A stretch of DNA of 56,819 nucleotides from Clostridiales bacterium (GTDB taxonomy: Bacteria > Bacillota > Clostridia > Oscillospirales > Acutalibacteraceae). The DNA lies in contig JAAWNT010000014.1 in NCBI GenBank assembly GCA_022799115.1, forward strand, positions 1 through 56,819, written 5' to 3'. The position numbers were made by a program, and so were the translations under genes. Positions 41,906-50,116 of the stretch are shown here, in pieces (within the stretch, counting starts at the first letter, position 1; every line of letters begins with the position of its first letter). A model generated the notes under the pieces. It ran no database searches. It saw nothing but the letters and a program-made list of their open reading frames with translations, and was not told the origin of the DNA.

Positions 41906-42754
41906 TCATCCCTCCGCAAACTGCTTTTGCAGTTCTTTGGAACTATCCTCGCACAGTTGATCCACGTCCTCCTGGCGGTAGTCGGAGCCGTCCCAGATTT
42001 TATGAGAGGCCACGGCCTGCCATACCAGCATGGGCATGCCCCCCACGACTTTTGAGCCGTTAGCTCGGGCTGCCTTTAACAGCTTGGTTTCCAAAGGGTT
42101 ATAAACCGCGTCGAATACGTTGGCGCTGTTCTTTAAAATGTGTTCTCCCACCGGCATAGCGTCCGTATTGGGATACATACCCACCGGAGTGGCGTTTACA
42201 AGAAGGTCAATGGGGTCGCTCAAATGCTCCAGCAGGCAGGTGGAGATCGCGGCGGTGTGCAGGTTGGAAAGGATTTCCCCTGCCAGCCGGGCCGCGTTCG
42301 AAAGATCCTCCCGGCGCACCGCCAGAGTGGTGGAGCATCCGGCGATGCAGCATTCATAGGCCATGGTGCGGGCTACCCCGCCGGCGCCCACGATTACCAC
42401 CCGGCCGGTGAGCGGCACGCCGCCCTTTTGCAGCGCGATAAGAAAACCGTCGGGGTCGGTGGTAAAGCCGGAGGAAACGCCCTGCTGCGTTTTGACGGTG
42501 TTTACCGATCCATAAAGCTGAGCGGTGCGGTCCAGACCGTCCAGATAGGGAATAATAGCTTGCTTATGGGGAATGGTGATATTAAACCCGTCCAGCTGTT
42601 TTAATGCGGGCATCTGTTCCGCCAGACGCTCTGGCGCAATGTCCAGAACCCCGTATTCCGCGTCGATTCCCGAAAGCTCGAAAAGCCTGGAATGGATAAA
42701 GGGCGACATGGTGTGTCCAATGGGATGTCCGACAACTGCGTACTGTTTTTTCAA
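41906..42754 (-). CDS. aroE: Shikimate dehydrogenase
   Basis: NADPH-dependent reduction of 3-dehydroshikimate. 282 residues. N-terminal substrate domain YAVVGHPIGHTMSPFIHSRL (Ser-x-Ser replaced by Thr-Met-Ser), GFNITIPHKQAIIPYLD (catalytic Lys), NTVKTQQG; Rossmann motif VIVGAGGVARTM; NATPVGMYPN; MLVWQAVASHKIWDG at the C-terminus. TTG start at 42754 with TTGAGGTG 8 bases upstream; the in-frame extension to 42832 has no homology. Confidence 0.94.
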   Translation of the reverse strand: MKKQYAVVGHPIGHTMSPFIHSRLFELSGIDAEYGVLDIAPERLAEQMPALKQLDGFNITIPHKQAIIPYLDGLDRTAQLYGSVNTVKTQQGVSSGFTTDPDGFLIALQKGGVPLTGRVVIVGAGGVARTMAYECCIAGCSTTLAVRREDLSNAARLAGEILSNLHTAAISTCLLEHLSDPIDLLVNATPVGMYPNTDAMPVGEHILKNSANVFDAVYNPLETKLLKAARANGSKVVGGMPMLVWQAVASHKIWDGSDYRQEDVDQLCEDSSKELQKQFAEG

Positions 42755-43204
42755 TGGTAACACCTCAATTTCTATATTGTTGAAATAAACCGGCGGGTTT
42801 CTGCATAGATCCCTGAAAAGGAAACATTTCATTCGGGTGTAAAAATCAGCGCGGCAAAGGGAAATGGAAGCGACCGTTTGACGCTTGGTCTACAGGATGC
42901 GCCCGTCCGGGGGAATCTGGTCCGGTTTCCGTATCATTCAAAAATAAAAGCAAACCACATGCGGACATTTGCAATTTCCCATCCCGATTCTAGAATAAAA
43001 TCCGCTTTACACCCTAAAAATACCATTTGGTTATTGACAAAGCGATTATTTGCTAATAATATGTGGATATGGAAATTGTTATATGACCATCAAGAGATCC
43101 CGTATAAATAAATTGTACACGAAAGTTATAATTTTGTCCATTGTCTGATACGGAATTTTGTTGGCATATTGTCTTTCTAAACAAATTCAAGGAGGAGTTT
43201 TTTC
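42755..43204. other. Divergent intergenic region aroE / acpP
   Basis: About 450 bases. The acpP promoter lies at 43034-43062. I see no clear promoter for aroE and no FapR-type operator. No open frame with a ribosome binding site. Confidence 0.45.
43034..43062 (+). promoter_or_regulatory. Promoter for acpP
   Basis: Perfect TTGACA (43034-43039), 17-base spacer, TAATAT (43057-43062). Leaves a leader of about 135 bases. Confidence 0.6.
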
Positions 43205-43432
43205 ATGGTACTGGAAAAAGTCAAGGCGATTCTGAGCGAGCAGTTTGATGTGGAGGAGGATTCCATCAACGCGGATACCAAAATTTCGGAGGATCTGGGC
43301 GCGGATTCTTTGGATGTGGTGGATTTGCTGATGTCTTTGGAGGATGAATTTGAAATCGAAGTACCGGACGACGAGATCGAGAATATCAAAACAGTCGGCG
43401 AACTCGTAAAATATATCGAGAGCAATCTGTAA
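43205..43432 (+). CDS. acpP: Acyl carrier protein
   Basis: Carries growing fatty-acyl chains on 4'-phosphopantetheine. 75 residues, very acidic, four-helix fold; the prosthetic-group Ser35 is in the canonical DSLDVVDL motif, followed by EDEFEIEVPDDEIENIKTVG. AAGGAGG before the ATG. Monocistronic here, away from fab genes, with a terminator immediately after. Confidence 0.97.
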   Translation: MVLEKVKAILSEQFDVEEDSINADTKISEDLGADSLDVVDLLMSLEDEFEIEVPDDEIENIKTVGELVKYIESNL

Positions 43433-43446
43433 AGCCAGACAGAATG

Positions 43447-43481
43447 GCCGCTGCACGGGATCACTGTGCGGCGGCTTTTTT
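43447..43481 (+). terminator. Intrinsic terminator after acpP
   Basis: 10-pair stem GCCGCTGCAC / GTGCGGCGGC with a 9-base loop, followed by six T residues. Confidence 0.8.
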
Positions 43482-43651
43482 CTGTTTTCCCTTACAACTC
43501 CATCTGCTGCGGTTGTGAACAAGCGGGCGCCGCTGTAAATCGGTTTTTGCTTTTCACGCCGGACAACCTCTTGAAAAGACGGCGCTTGCTGCATGATAAG
43601 GATGAGAATGGCGCCTTTTGGTTAAAATGGCTCGGGCGGTACAAAATAGGA

Positions 43652-43680
43652 TTGAAAATAGGGAAAGATTTTACTATAAT
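43652..43680 (+). promoter_or_regulatory. Sigma-A promoter for the decarboxylase operon
   Basis: TTGAAA (43652-43657), 17-base spacer, perfect TATAAT (43675-43680). Confidence 0.75.
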
Positions 43681-43912
43681 ATTTTTATTACAATCTCAAT
43701 GGCGAAGAAATTTAACGACCGGGCTTTTCTCGGAAAACAGGGAAAAGCGGCGGAAGAGAACGCGCAATGTTACAAAAGCTTGACTGGAAGCAACGGACGA
43801 ATCAGGGTTAAAATGCTGGCCCCCTCCGTCGACTCGCATCGGAGTGGGGGACAGGCGTTCGCCCTATATTCATAAATTACAAGTAAAAGAACAGAAAAAG
43901 GAGAGGGAAGCT

Positions 43913-45049
43913 TTGTCAGACTTTTCATTTTTGCTGGAAGGAGTCCAGGCCATCACTCCAAAAATCCTGGTTATGTGGGTGATCGGCGGCCTGTTGATTT
44001 TCCTGGCTATCAAAAAGGATATGGAGCCGGCGCTGCTGTTACCAATGGGCTTCGGTGCGATTTTAGTCAACATCCCATTCAGCGGCGTACTCAATACGGA
44101 CGCCGCAAACGGAATTGTGGAATGGCTTTTTAATGTGGGAATTCATGCGGCGGAGGCAATGCCCCTGCTGCTGTTTGTGGGCGTGGGAGCTATGATCGAT
44201 TTTGGTCCCCTGCTCAGCAATCCCAAAATGCTGCTGTTTGGCGGCGCGGCCCAACTGGGGATCTTTGTCACAGTGATTTTAGCGGTGCTGCTGGGATTTC
44301 CTCTCAAGGACGCCATGTCCATCGGGGTGATCGGAGCGGCCGACGGTCCCACCTCCATCCTGGTGTCTCAACAGCTCAAGAGCGCCTATATGGGCGCCAT
44401 CGCGGTGGCGGCTTACTCTTACATGGCTTTGGTGCCCATCATTCAGCCCTTCGCCATCAAGATGGTTACCACCAAAAAAGAGCGTATGATTCGTATGCCG
44501 TACAATCCGGGTAAGGTATCCCGCACCACCCGCATCCTGTTTCCCATCATTGTTACTTTAATCTCCGGCCTTATCGCCCCGGATTCGGTGGCTCTTGTGG
44601 GCTTTTTGATGTTCGGCAACCTGATCCGGGAGTGCGGCAAGCTGGAAAGCCTGTCCCAGACCGCCCAGGGGCCGCTGGCTAACCTGATTACCATCTTCCT
44701 GGGGATCACCATCGCCTTCCAGATGCGGGCGGACCAGTTTGTCAACTGGGGAACCCTGATCGTCATGCTGCTGGGACTGTTCGCCTTTGTGCTGGACACC
44801 GTAGGCGGCGTGCTGTTCGCAAAGCTGCTCAATCTCTTCCTGCCCAAGGGGAAAAAGATCAATCCCATGGTGGGCGGCGCGGGCATCTCGGCTTTTCCCA
44901 TGTCGGCCCGTGTGGTGCAGAAAATGGCGGTCAAGGAGGACCCGGAAAACCTGCTGTTGATGCATGCCGTAGGCGCCAACGTGGCGGGACAGATTGGTTC
45001 CGTTGTGGCGGGCGGCATCATCCTGTCATTGGCGGCTTCGCTGCTGTAA
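43913..45049 (+). CDS. Na+-translocating decarboxylase beta subunit (OadB/GcdB/MmdB type)
   Basis: Integral membrane subunit that couples decarboxylation of carboxybiotin to Na+ export. 378 residues, about nine hydrophobic segments. The conserved Na+/H+ region IGVIGAADGPTSILVS carries the essential Asp (ADGPT), and the second conserved motif GGAGISAFPMSARVVQ is present, followed by HAVGANVAGQIGSVVAGG. TTG start at 43913 with AAGGAGAGGG upstream; the in-frame extension to 43844 has no homology. Followed by a gamma-like subunit. No alpha (carboxyltransferase) or biotin carrier gene is in the window, so the substrate (oxaloacetate, methylmalonyl- or glutaconyl-CoA) cannot be told. Confidence 0.92.
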   Translation: MSDFSFLLEGVQAITPKILVMWVIGGLLIFLAIKKDMEPALLLPMGFGAILVNIPFSGVLNTDAANGIVEWLFNVGIHAAEAMPLLLFVGVGAMIDFGPLLSNPKMLLFGGAAQLGIFVTVILAVLLGFPLKDAMSIGVIGAADGPTSILVSQQLKSAYMGAIAVAAYSYMALVPIIQPFAIKMVTTKKERMIRMPYNPGKVSRTTRILFPIIVTLISGLIAPDSVALVGFLMFGNLIRECGKLESLSQTAQGPLANLITIFLGITIAFQMRADQFVNWGTLIVMLLGLFAFVLDTVGGVLFAKLLNLFLPKGKKINPMVGGAGISAFPMSARVVQKMAVKEDPENLLLMHAVGANVAGQIGSVVAGGIILSLAASLL

Positions 45050-45061
45050 GGAGGAGAATTT

Positions 45062-45253
45062 ATGCGATTGATTACAGCGTTTCAAAGCTTGATGGGCCCG
45101 GTGGACGCGGGCAGCATCTGGGATTCCCTGGGCCTGTTGCTCAAGGGAATGGGCGGCGTGCTGCTGGTTATGCTGCTGATTTTTGGGGTCATCGTGGCGC
45201 TCAACAAGGTGTTCAGCCGACCGGACGATAAAAAGGACGGCAAAGACAAATAA
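45062..45253 (+). CDS. Small membrane subunit resembling decarboxylase gamma chain (OadG-like), 63 aa
   Basis: One central membrane helix (MGGVLLVMLLIFGVIVALNK) followed by a short charged tail (DDKKDGKDK). Size and layout fit the OadG/MmdD family, which anchors the alpha and beta subunits. AAGGAGGAGAATTT before the ATG; 12 bases after the beta subunit gene, so co-transcribed. Lacks the long Pro/His-rich C-terminus of enterobacterial OadG. Assignment rests on position and topology as much as on sequence. Confidence 0.75.
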   Translation: MRLITAFQSLMGPVDAGSIWDSLGLLLKGMGGVLLVMLLIFGVIVALNKVFSRPDDKKDGKDK

Positions 45254-45343
45254 ACGGGGAACAAGCTTCTCCGGCGCACATATCACAAGTACGGACCGTC
45301 TCTTTTCCGTCGGTCCGCAACATAAAGGAGTAAGGATTTAAAA

Positions 45344-46783
45344 ATGGCAGACAAGAAAAAGATGGTGGAAGCGATCACCTCCATGGAGGACGACTTTTCC
45401 AAATGGTATACCGACGTGGTAAAGAAAGCGGAGCTTGTGGACTATTCCAGTGTAAAGGGATGCATGGTGATTCGTCCCTATGGCTACGCGATTTGGGAGA
45501 ATATCCAGCAGGATCTGGATGCCCGGTTTAAAAAGACGGGACATGAAAACGTGTATATGCCCATGTTTATTCCCGAAAGCCTGTTGGAGCGGGAAAAAGC
45601 CCACGTGGCCGGCTTTGCTCCCGAGGTGGCGTGGGTCACCCAGGGCGGCGACGAGAAGCTTGCCGAGCGGCTGTGCGTGCGTCCCACCTCCGAGGTGCTG
45701 TTCTGCGAGCATTACGCCAAGGTGATTAACTCCTACCGCGACCTTCCCAAGCTTTATAACCAGTGGTGCTCGGTGGTGCGCTGGGAAAAGACCACCCGTC
45801 CCTTCCTGCGCTCCTCGGAGTTTTTGTGGCAGGAGGGCCACACAATGCACGAAACCGCAGAGGAAGCTCAGGAGGAAACCATGCGTATGCTGCATGTGTA
45901 CGCCGACTTCTATAAGGAAACCCTGGCTATCCCCGCTGTCATCGGTCAAAAGACTGAAAAAGAGAAGTTCGCGGGGGCTTTAGCCACCTATACCATTGAA
46001 CCCATGATGCACAACGGCGTGGCGCTGCAAGGGGGAACCTCCCACTATTTCGGGGACGGCTTTGCAAAGAGCTTCGGCATCACCTTCACCGGACGGGACA
46101 ACACCCTGCAAAGCCCCTTCCAGACCTCCTGGGGGGTGTCTACCCGGATGATCGGCGCCATCATCATGGTGCACGGCGACGACAACGGCCTGGTGCTGCC
46201 GCCTAAGGTAGCGCCCATTCAACTGGCCATTGTACCCATTGCGCAGCACAAGCCCGGCGTGCTGGAAAAGGCGGCGGAACTGAAGGATCGCCTGAACGGG
46301 CGCTTCCGCGTTAAGCTGGACGATTCCGACAACTCCGCCGGCTGGAAGTTCAGCGAGTACGAGATGAAGGGAGTTCCCCTGCGCCTGGAGATCGGGCCGA
46401 AGGACATTGAGAAAAACCAGTGTGTGCTGGTGCGCCGTGACAACCGGGAGAAGATCTTCGTATCTTTGGACAATTTGGAGGAGGCGGTGGAGCAGGCCCT
46501 TCAAATGGTGCACGACGGCATTTATCAGAAGGCGCTGGAGAATCTCCGGGAGAAAACCCGCGTCGCCCGCAGCCACGAAGAGTTTCTGGATATCGCCAAG
46601 AATCAGCCCGGCTTCATCAAGGCTATGTGGTGCGGAGATACCGCCTGCGAGGAGAAGCTTAAGGAGGAGACCGGCGGCGTGAAATCCCGGTGCATTCCCT
46701 TTGAGGAGGAGCATCTGGCCGATACCTGCGTGTGCTGCGGCAAGCCCGCCAAGCACATGGTGTATTGGGGCAAACAATACTAA
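45344..46783 (+). CDS. proS: Prolyl-tRNA synthetase (archaeal/eukaryotic-type, ProS type 3)
   Basis: Class IIa synthetase charging tRNA-Pro. 479 residues; motif 1 region [17 protein letters not shown], motif 2 [17 protein letters not shown] and [22 protein letters not shown], motif 3 [20 protein letters not shown]. Anticodon-binding domain follows, then the zinc-binding C-terminal domain ([10 protein letters not shown]...CVCCGKPA) ending in Tyr. It lacks the editing domain inserted in the bacterial-type ProS. A 7-bp stem hairpin (45292-45317) precedes the start in the leader. Strong AAAGGAG. Own terminator. Confidence 0.96.
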   Translation: MADKKKMVEAITSMEDDFSKWYTDVVKKAELVDYSSVKGCMVIRPYGYAIWENIQQDLDARFKKTGHENVYMPMFIPESLLEREKAHVAGFAPEVAWVTQGGDEKLAERLCVRPTSEVLFCEHYAKVINSYRDLPKLYNQWCSVVRWEKTTRPFLRSSEFLWQEGHTMHETAEEAQEETMRMLHVYADFYKETLAIPAVIGQKTEKEKFAGALATYTIEPMMHNGVALQGGTSHYFGDGFAKSFGITFTGRDNTLQSPFQTSWGVSTRMIGAIIMVHGDDNGLVLPPKVAPIQLAIVPIAQHKPGVLEKAAELKDRLNGRFRVKLDDSDNSAGWKFSEYEMKGVPLRLEIGPKDIEKNQCVLVRRDNREKIFVSLDNLEEAVEQALQMVHDGIYQKALENLREKTRVARSHEEFLDIAKNQPGFIKAMWCGDTACEEKLKEETGGVKSRCIPFEEEHLADTCVCCGKPAKHMVYWGKQY

Positions 46784-46790
46784 GAAGAAC

Positions 46791-46824
46791 AAAAAGAGGC
46801 CGGTTGCTAACCGGCCTCTTTTTT
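46791..46824 (+). terminator. Intrinsic terminator after proS
   Basis: AAAGAGGCCGGTT / AACCGGCCTCTTT stem, 3-base loop, long T tract; symmetrical, so it may also end the convergent XRE gene. Confidence 0.85.
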
Positions 46825-46825
46825 G

Positions 46826-47050
46826 TTATTCAGGTGGAAATGGGGAGACGACGTCACTGACGCCGCAGATATAATTCATATCGACATTATAAAATTTGGC
46901 TAATGTAATGAGGTGATCCAAGGGAATATGGACCCTTCGAAGTTCATAAGCGGAATAGGTGCTTTGCGCAATGTATAAGATTTGGGATATGTTTTTCTGG
47001 GTGAGATCATTATCCTCCCGAAGCGCTCGAATACGTTCTGAATAATTCAT
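46826..47050 (-). CDS. XRE-family regulator, 74 aa
   Basis: Single HTH domain: MNYSERIRALREDNDLTQKN, ISQILYIAQSTYSAYELRRV and PLDHLITLAKFYNVDMNYIC. This is the SinR/Cro-like pattern seen in many short clostridial regulators. ATG at 47050 with GGAAGGAAAA upstream; the longer frame to 47161 is unsupported. Divergent from another XRE gene at 47275, with three identical-type operators in between, so probable mutual or self-control. Confidence 0.82.
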   Translation of the reverse strand: MNYSERIRALREDNDLTQKNISQILYIAQSTYSAYELRRVHIPLDHLITLAKFYNVDMNYICGVSDVVSPFPPE

Positions 47051-47136
47051 AAAGAATTTTCCTTCCAAATTAACTATAAAAGCTTGCATAATTCTCAATA
47101 TCAAAATAAAATGCCCGATTATACTCGTGTTACAAA

Positions 47137-47154
47137 TTACCCATATTCGGGTAA
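47137..47154. promoter_or_regulatory. Operator 1, TTACCC-N6-GGGTAA
   Basis: 18-bp inverted repeat TTACCCATATTCGGGTAA. First of three copies in the divergent region; the arms of 6 are perfect. Confidence 0.65.
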
Positions 47155-47186
47155 TAGACATTATACTTCATATTTAGTTTGAAAGT

Positions 47187-47204
47187 CAACCCGTATTCGG
47201 GTAA
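47187..47204. promoter_or_regulatory. Operator 2, ACCCG-TATT-CGGGT
   Basis: CAACCCGTATTCGGGTAA; perfect 5-base arms with the same 18-bp layout as operator 1; its centre is 50 bases away from operator 1. Confidence 0.7.
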
Positions 47205-47234
47205 TTGATATTATTTGCCTTGTTATTATCATAG

Positions 47235-47252
47235 TAACCCGAAATCGGGTAC
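47235..47252. promoter_or_regulatory. Operator 3, ACCCG-AAAT-CGGGT
   Basis: TAACCCGAAATCGGGTAC; centred 48 bases from operator 2. It overlaps a probable promoter (TTATCA at 47226-47231, 18-base spacer, TACAAT at 47250-47255), where binding would block RNA polymerase. Confidence 0.7.
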
Positions 47253-47274
47253 AATAATGACAAAGGGAAAAGAA

Positions 47275-47526
47275 ATGGAATATTCAGAGTTAATAGTAAT
47301 GCGTATTCGAAAATTATGTAAGGATCGTGGGATTGCAATTAATAAGCTAGCTTCAATGAGTGGCGTCAAACAGTCTACGTTGGACAATATTGTAAGAGGT
47401 GTTACAAAAAATCCCCGCATGAAAACCCTCCATAAAATTGCCATCGCCTTCAACATGACGCCGGCGGAATTCTTTGACTTTGACGAACTCAACGAATATA
47501 CCTTTGAGGATGACACTGAGGAGTAA
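47275..47526 (+). CDS. XRE-family regulator, 83 aa
   Basis: HTH_26/Cro-like protein: MEYSELIVMRIRKLCKDRGI, AINKLASMSGVKQSTLDNIV, RGVTKNPRMKTLHKIAIAFN, then TPAEFFDFDELN and an acidic tail. ATG at 47275 with AAAGGGA upstream; ATGs at 47257 and 47215 are in frame, but the likely transcription start near 47262 makes them unsuitable. Divergent partner of the 74-aa XRE gene. The recognition helix (VKQSTLDNIVRG) differs from that of the neighbour (IAQSTYSAYELR), so the three operators may be shared or bound by only one of them. Confidence 0.82.
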   Translation: MEYSELIVMRIRKLCKDRGIAINKLASMSGVKQSTLDNIVRGVTKNPRMKTLHKIAIAFNMTPAEFFDFDELNEYTFEDDTEE

Positions 47527-47565
47527 TGGTCAACCGTTCCAGCCAGTAAAAAAACGCAACAAGCA

Positions 47566-47600
47566 AGGCTCTCTCCATTTGGGGAGAGCCTACCCTTTTT
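47566..47600 (+). terminator. Intrinsic terminator after the 83-aa XRE gene
   Basis: 11-pair stem AGGCTCTCTCC / GGGGAGAGCCT, loop ATTT, then ACCCTTTTT. Confidence 0.75.
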
Positions 47601-47770
47601 GCCTCTTACCGCCCGCCAGATTGGCGCGGCAGAGAAACGATACGAATAGGAAATCGGGCAAAATCACAAAAAGCCTTTTCAACAGAATTGTTTTAAGCTA
47701 CAATAAAAGACATGCAATGCAGAGGAACCCCAAGCGGTTCCCTTTTTGAGACGGAAAGGAATTGTGCCGA

Positions 47771-48469
47771 ATGAAACGAGTCAAACGATTGTATTTAATT
47801 ATGGGTATCTGGATGGCAGTCAGCTTAGTGCTTCTCGCGTTTCGAATTCCCTACTCCTTCGATATTGTGGTCTTTACGATGGGCGCCGTGTTCCTTTTGG
47901 CGATCGCCCTCGGCATCTATGCGATACGGAAAAGAAAGCGCTCGCTCTCCCCGGTGTATACCACAAGCAAATGGGAGGAGTTCCTTCCCGGCTGCGCGCA
48001 GTCGCTCTTACAGGCGGGCTTTGAGAAACGGGAAAAGTCGATCCGCTTGGTGGGGCGCAGTGTGGGAGCCGACTGCTTTTACAAAATGGAAAAGGAACCC
48101 CGCCATGGGCTGATCTGCACCTGTGTGGTGTTTTTGGAGGGGATCTCCACCATGGAGAACGTCAAGGAGCTGGAGCCCAAGCTGGACGATCTGGCGGCGG
48201 AATGGATTCTTGAGCAAAAGAAGGGAAAGGCTGCTCTTCGCAATGTGATCTGTTTTGTGCAGGAGACCTTTACCCAGCCCATCAAAAGGTTTTGCACCGC
48301 CACCACCTATTCCTATCCCTATTTCTCCACGGTGATGGCGGCCTATGAGAAGTCGTCCGACCGCCTCTTTTATTTAAAGGGAGACGACTTTTCCAAGCCC
48401 GGCTTCCGCAAAGCGGTGCGCCTGGTGGAGCAGCACTTGGCCTCTGGCAAGCTGCCTAAGGATGAATGA
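47771..48469 (+). CDS. Membrane protein of unknown function, 232 aa (paralogue A)
   Basis: Two N-terminal membrane helices (LYLIMGIWMAVSLVLLAF and IVVFTMGAVFLLAIALGIYA), then a basic KRKR, then a cytosolic alpha/beta domain of about 170 residues. Shared with the next gene: SKWEEFLPG near residue 67, ICFVQETF, YSYPYFSTVMAAYEKS and LFYLKGDDF. I do not recognise the family. ATG at 47771 with GAAAGGA about 11 bases upstream. Base use is like the neighbouring core genes. The paralogous pair (see 48604-49353) suggests an expanded, locally duplicated family. Confidence 0.78.
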   Translation: MKRVKRLYLIMGIWMAVSLVLLAFRIPYSFDIVVFTMGAVFLLAIALGIYAIRKRKRSLSPVYTTSKWEEFLPGCAQSLLQAGFEKREKSIRLVGRSVGADCFYKMEKEPRHGLICTCVVFLEGISTMENVKELEPKLDDLAAEWILEQKKGKAALRNVICFVQETFTQPIKRFCTATTYSYPYFSTVMAAYEKSSDRLFYLKGDDFSKPGFRKAVRLVEQHLASGKLPKDE

Positions 48470-48603
48470 TAAAACGATTGCGGGATTGATGGGAGAGCGG
48501 CAGAAGGGACCGCCTCGAAAACAATGTATAGGAAGAATCGTATTTAAAAGCAGTTAAGCCTGCGAGGTAGGCTCCGTTGGCGGAAGAAAGGATGACGCTC
48601 ATT

Positions 48604-49353
48604 ATGTCTAGGAAAATCGCGTGGAGATATTGTCTCTTTGGCGTATTCCCTATGATTTTGGGCTTTCTTTTGACAGCGACAGGCATGCTCTCCGGCCGTT
48701 TTATCATAAAAAGCGTGGGACTGGTGTTGTTTCTTCTCGGTATCATAATAAACGGCGTATATACCGCAGTTCTCCCAAGGCGCAAAAAGAAGGCGATCCG
48801 CGCCGTTTGCGCCCAGTCTAAATGGGAAGATTTTATCCAGGGCGCTGCAAAGTACCTGGAGCAGCAGGCGTTCCAAAGAAATGATTGTCAGATTCCCATG
48901 ACCGGGAAACGTTGGGCGGCCGTCCGCTGCTTTTGGCGTTGCGAAAACCCGAAAAAGCCCGCAACCATCGTGGTTCTTATAGAAGGAGCGGACGATTATG
49001 ACGATGTGATGGAAGTATTCCCTTCGTTATGCAGTCTGCTGGAAAAGCTGGATACGGAACGATTGGCCGGACAGAGTCGAAACAGGCGGTTGTTTTGCTT
49101 TGTACAGGAAGAGCTGTCCGATTCTCTGAAAGAACTTTGCACGTCCTCCCGGTATGCATATGCAAACCGCTCCTTGTTGATGGCCGGCGTTGAGAAGAAA
49201 TCCAACACCATCTATTATCAAACAGGAGAGACTTATGTTCCAGAGGGGGTTGAAGAGATGGCAAAGCTCTTGCAACAGAGCATGATACAGCCGGAAACGG
49301 TGAAATTGTACAAAAATAATCACAATATGGAAAAAGAACCGTCGAAGAAATAA
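48604..49353 (+). CDS. Membrane protein of unknown function, 249 aa (paralogue B)
   Basis: Same design as the upstream gene: two N-terminal hydrophobic helices (YCLFGVFPMILGFLLTATG and SVGLVLFLLGIIINGVYTAV), RRKKK, then a soluble domain with SKWEDFIQG, LFCFVQEEL, RYAYANRSLLMAGVEKKS and IYYQTGETYV aligning to those of paralogue A. The overall identity looks modest. The C-terminus is longer and basic (MEKEPSKK). Start is uncertain: ATG at 48604 or 48592, or a TTG at 48577 with GAGGTAGG upstream. Function unknown; tandem duplication inferred. Confidence 0.75.
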   Translation: MSRKIAWRYCLFGVFPMILGFLLTATGMLSGRFIIKSVGLVLFLLGIIINGVYTAVLPRRKKKAIRAVCAQSKWEDFIQGAAKYLEQQAFQRNDCQIPMTGKRWAAVRCFWRCENPKKPATIVVLIEGADDYDDVMEVFPSLCSLLEKLDTERLAGQSRNRRLFCFVQEELSDSLKELCTSSRYAYANRSLLMAGVEKKSNTIYYQTGETYVPEGVEEMAKLLQQSMIQPETVKLYKNNHNMEKEPSKK

Positions 49354-49410
49354 AATGTCAGAATAACCAAATTATTGCTAAGAATTTCTTGCAAAAATAC
49401 AGAAAAAAGC

Positions 49411-49439
49411 TTGCTTTTGTGGCTCTGGTATGCTATTAT
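49411..49439 (+). promoter_or_regulatory. Promoter for the S10-spc operon
   Basis: TTGCTT (49411-49416), 17-base spacer, extended -10 TGC then TATTAT (49434-49439). Leader of about 285 bases before rpsJ. Confidence 0.6.
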
Positions 49440-49609
49440 AATTGAGCGTGACTGCAATAGATATGCGATGAAGCGGGAGGTTGCGGCGAAATTCGCCGGT
49501 TTTTCCGTGGAGTATGTCCGATTTTAAACCGGGCGACAAGAATATTGGGTGTGTTAAGAGTGAGAATGAGTTGCTATGCTCTTTTTATGCCCAGACGCTT
49601 TTCGATTTT

Positions 49610-49649
49610 AACCCGGATCGACTTTTATGAAAAAGTTAATCCGGTTTTT
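49610..49649 (+). terminator. Attenuator-like terminator in the S10 leader
   Basis: About 17 pairs with one mismatch and one internal mismatch: AACCCGGAT (49610-49618) with its partner at 49639-49647, then GACTTTT with AAAAGTT; loop ATGA; five T residues at 49645-49649. About 85 bases before rpsJ. Confidence 0.55.
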
Positions 49650-49733
49650 CAATGTCAAAGGAAGAAACACCCGGCAGGGTGTGAGGGAATGAGAAAAGCG
49701 CCGCCCGCCAACTAAACAAGGAGGCGATTACCA

Positions 49734-50045
49734 GTGGCAGTCAAGGAAAAAATCAGAATCAGACTGAAGGGGTACGATCATCAATTGGTGGATCAATCCG
49801 CTGAAAAAATCGTACAGACAGCGAAGCGTACAGGCGCCAGAGTATCCGGTCCTGTTCCGCTGCCTACCGAAAAGCAGATCATCACCATCCTGCGCGCCGT
49901 CCACAAATACAAGGACAGCCGCGAGCAGTTTGAGATGAGAACCCACAAAAGACTGATCGACATCCTCAGACCGTCCAACAAGACGGTGGAGTCTTTGATG
50001 AGCTTGGAGCTCCCTGCCGGTGTTGAAATCGAGATTAAGCTTTAA
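49734..50045 (+). CDS. rpsJ: 30S ribosomal protein S10
   Basis: 103 residues, standard length; [58 protein letters not shown] start with AAGGAGG. In the 30S head; S10 (NusE) also binds NusB in transcription antitermination. First gene of the S10 operon. Confidence 0.98.
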   Translation: MAVKEKIRIRLKGYDHQLVDQSAEKIVQTAKRTGARVSGPVPLPTEKQIITILRAVHKYKDSREQFEMRTHKRLIDILRPSNKTVESLMSLELPAGVEIEIKL

Positions 50046-50116
50046 TCTTTTCAACCTACCGAGCGGAAGTGGTCAAGTTGGCGAAAGCCAACCAATAACC
50101 TACAGGAGGTAACATA

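Larger units (their letters stand above)
43433..43912. other. Intergenic region acpP / decarboxylase subunits
   Basis: Holds the acpP terminator (43447-43481), the promoter at 43652-43680 and a leader of about 225 bases with a hairpin at about 43820-43855 (CCCC-CTCCG with CGGAG-T-GGGG). No gene recognised. Confidence 0.5.
49354..49733. other. S10 operon leader region
   Basis: 380 bases. Promoter at 49411-49439 and a terminator-like hairpin at 49610-49649 followed by a small ACACCC/GGGTGT hairpin near 49668-49683. No gene. Layout suggests leader-based control of ribosomal protein synthesis. Confidence 0.5.

Noticed and set aside
45980-46792. 270-codon minus-strand open frame across proS
   Set aside because: Antisense shadow of proS, Leu/His-rich nonsense composition, no binding site.
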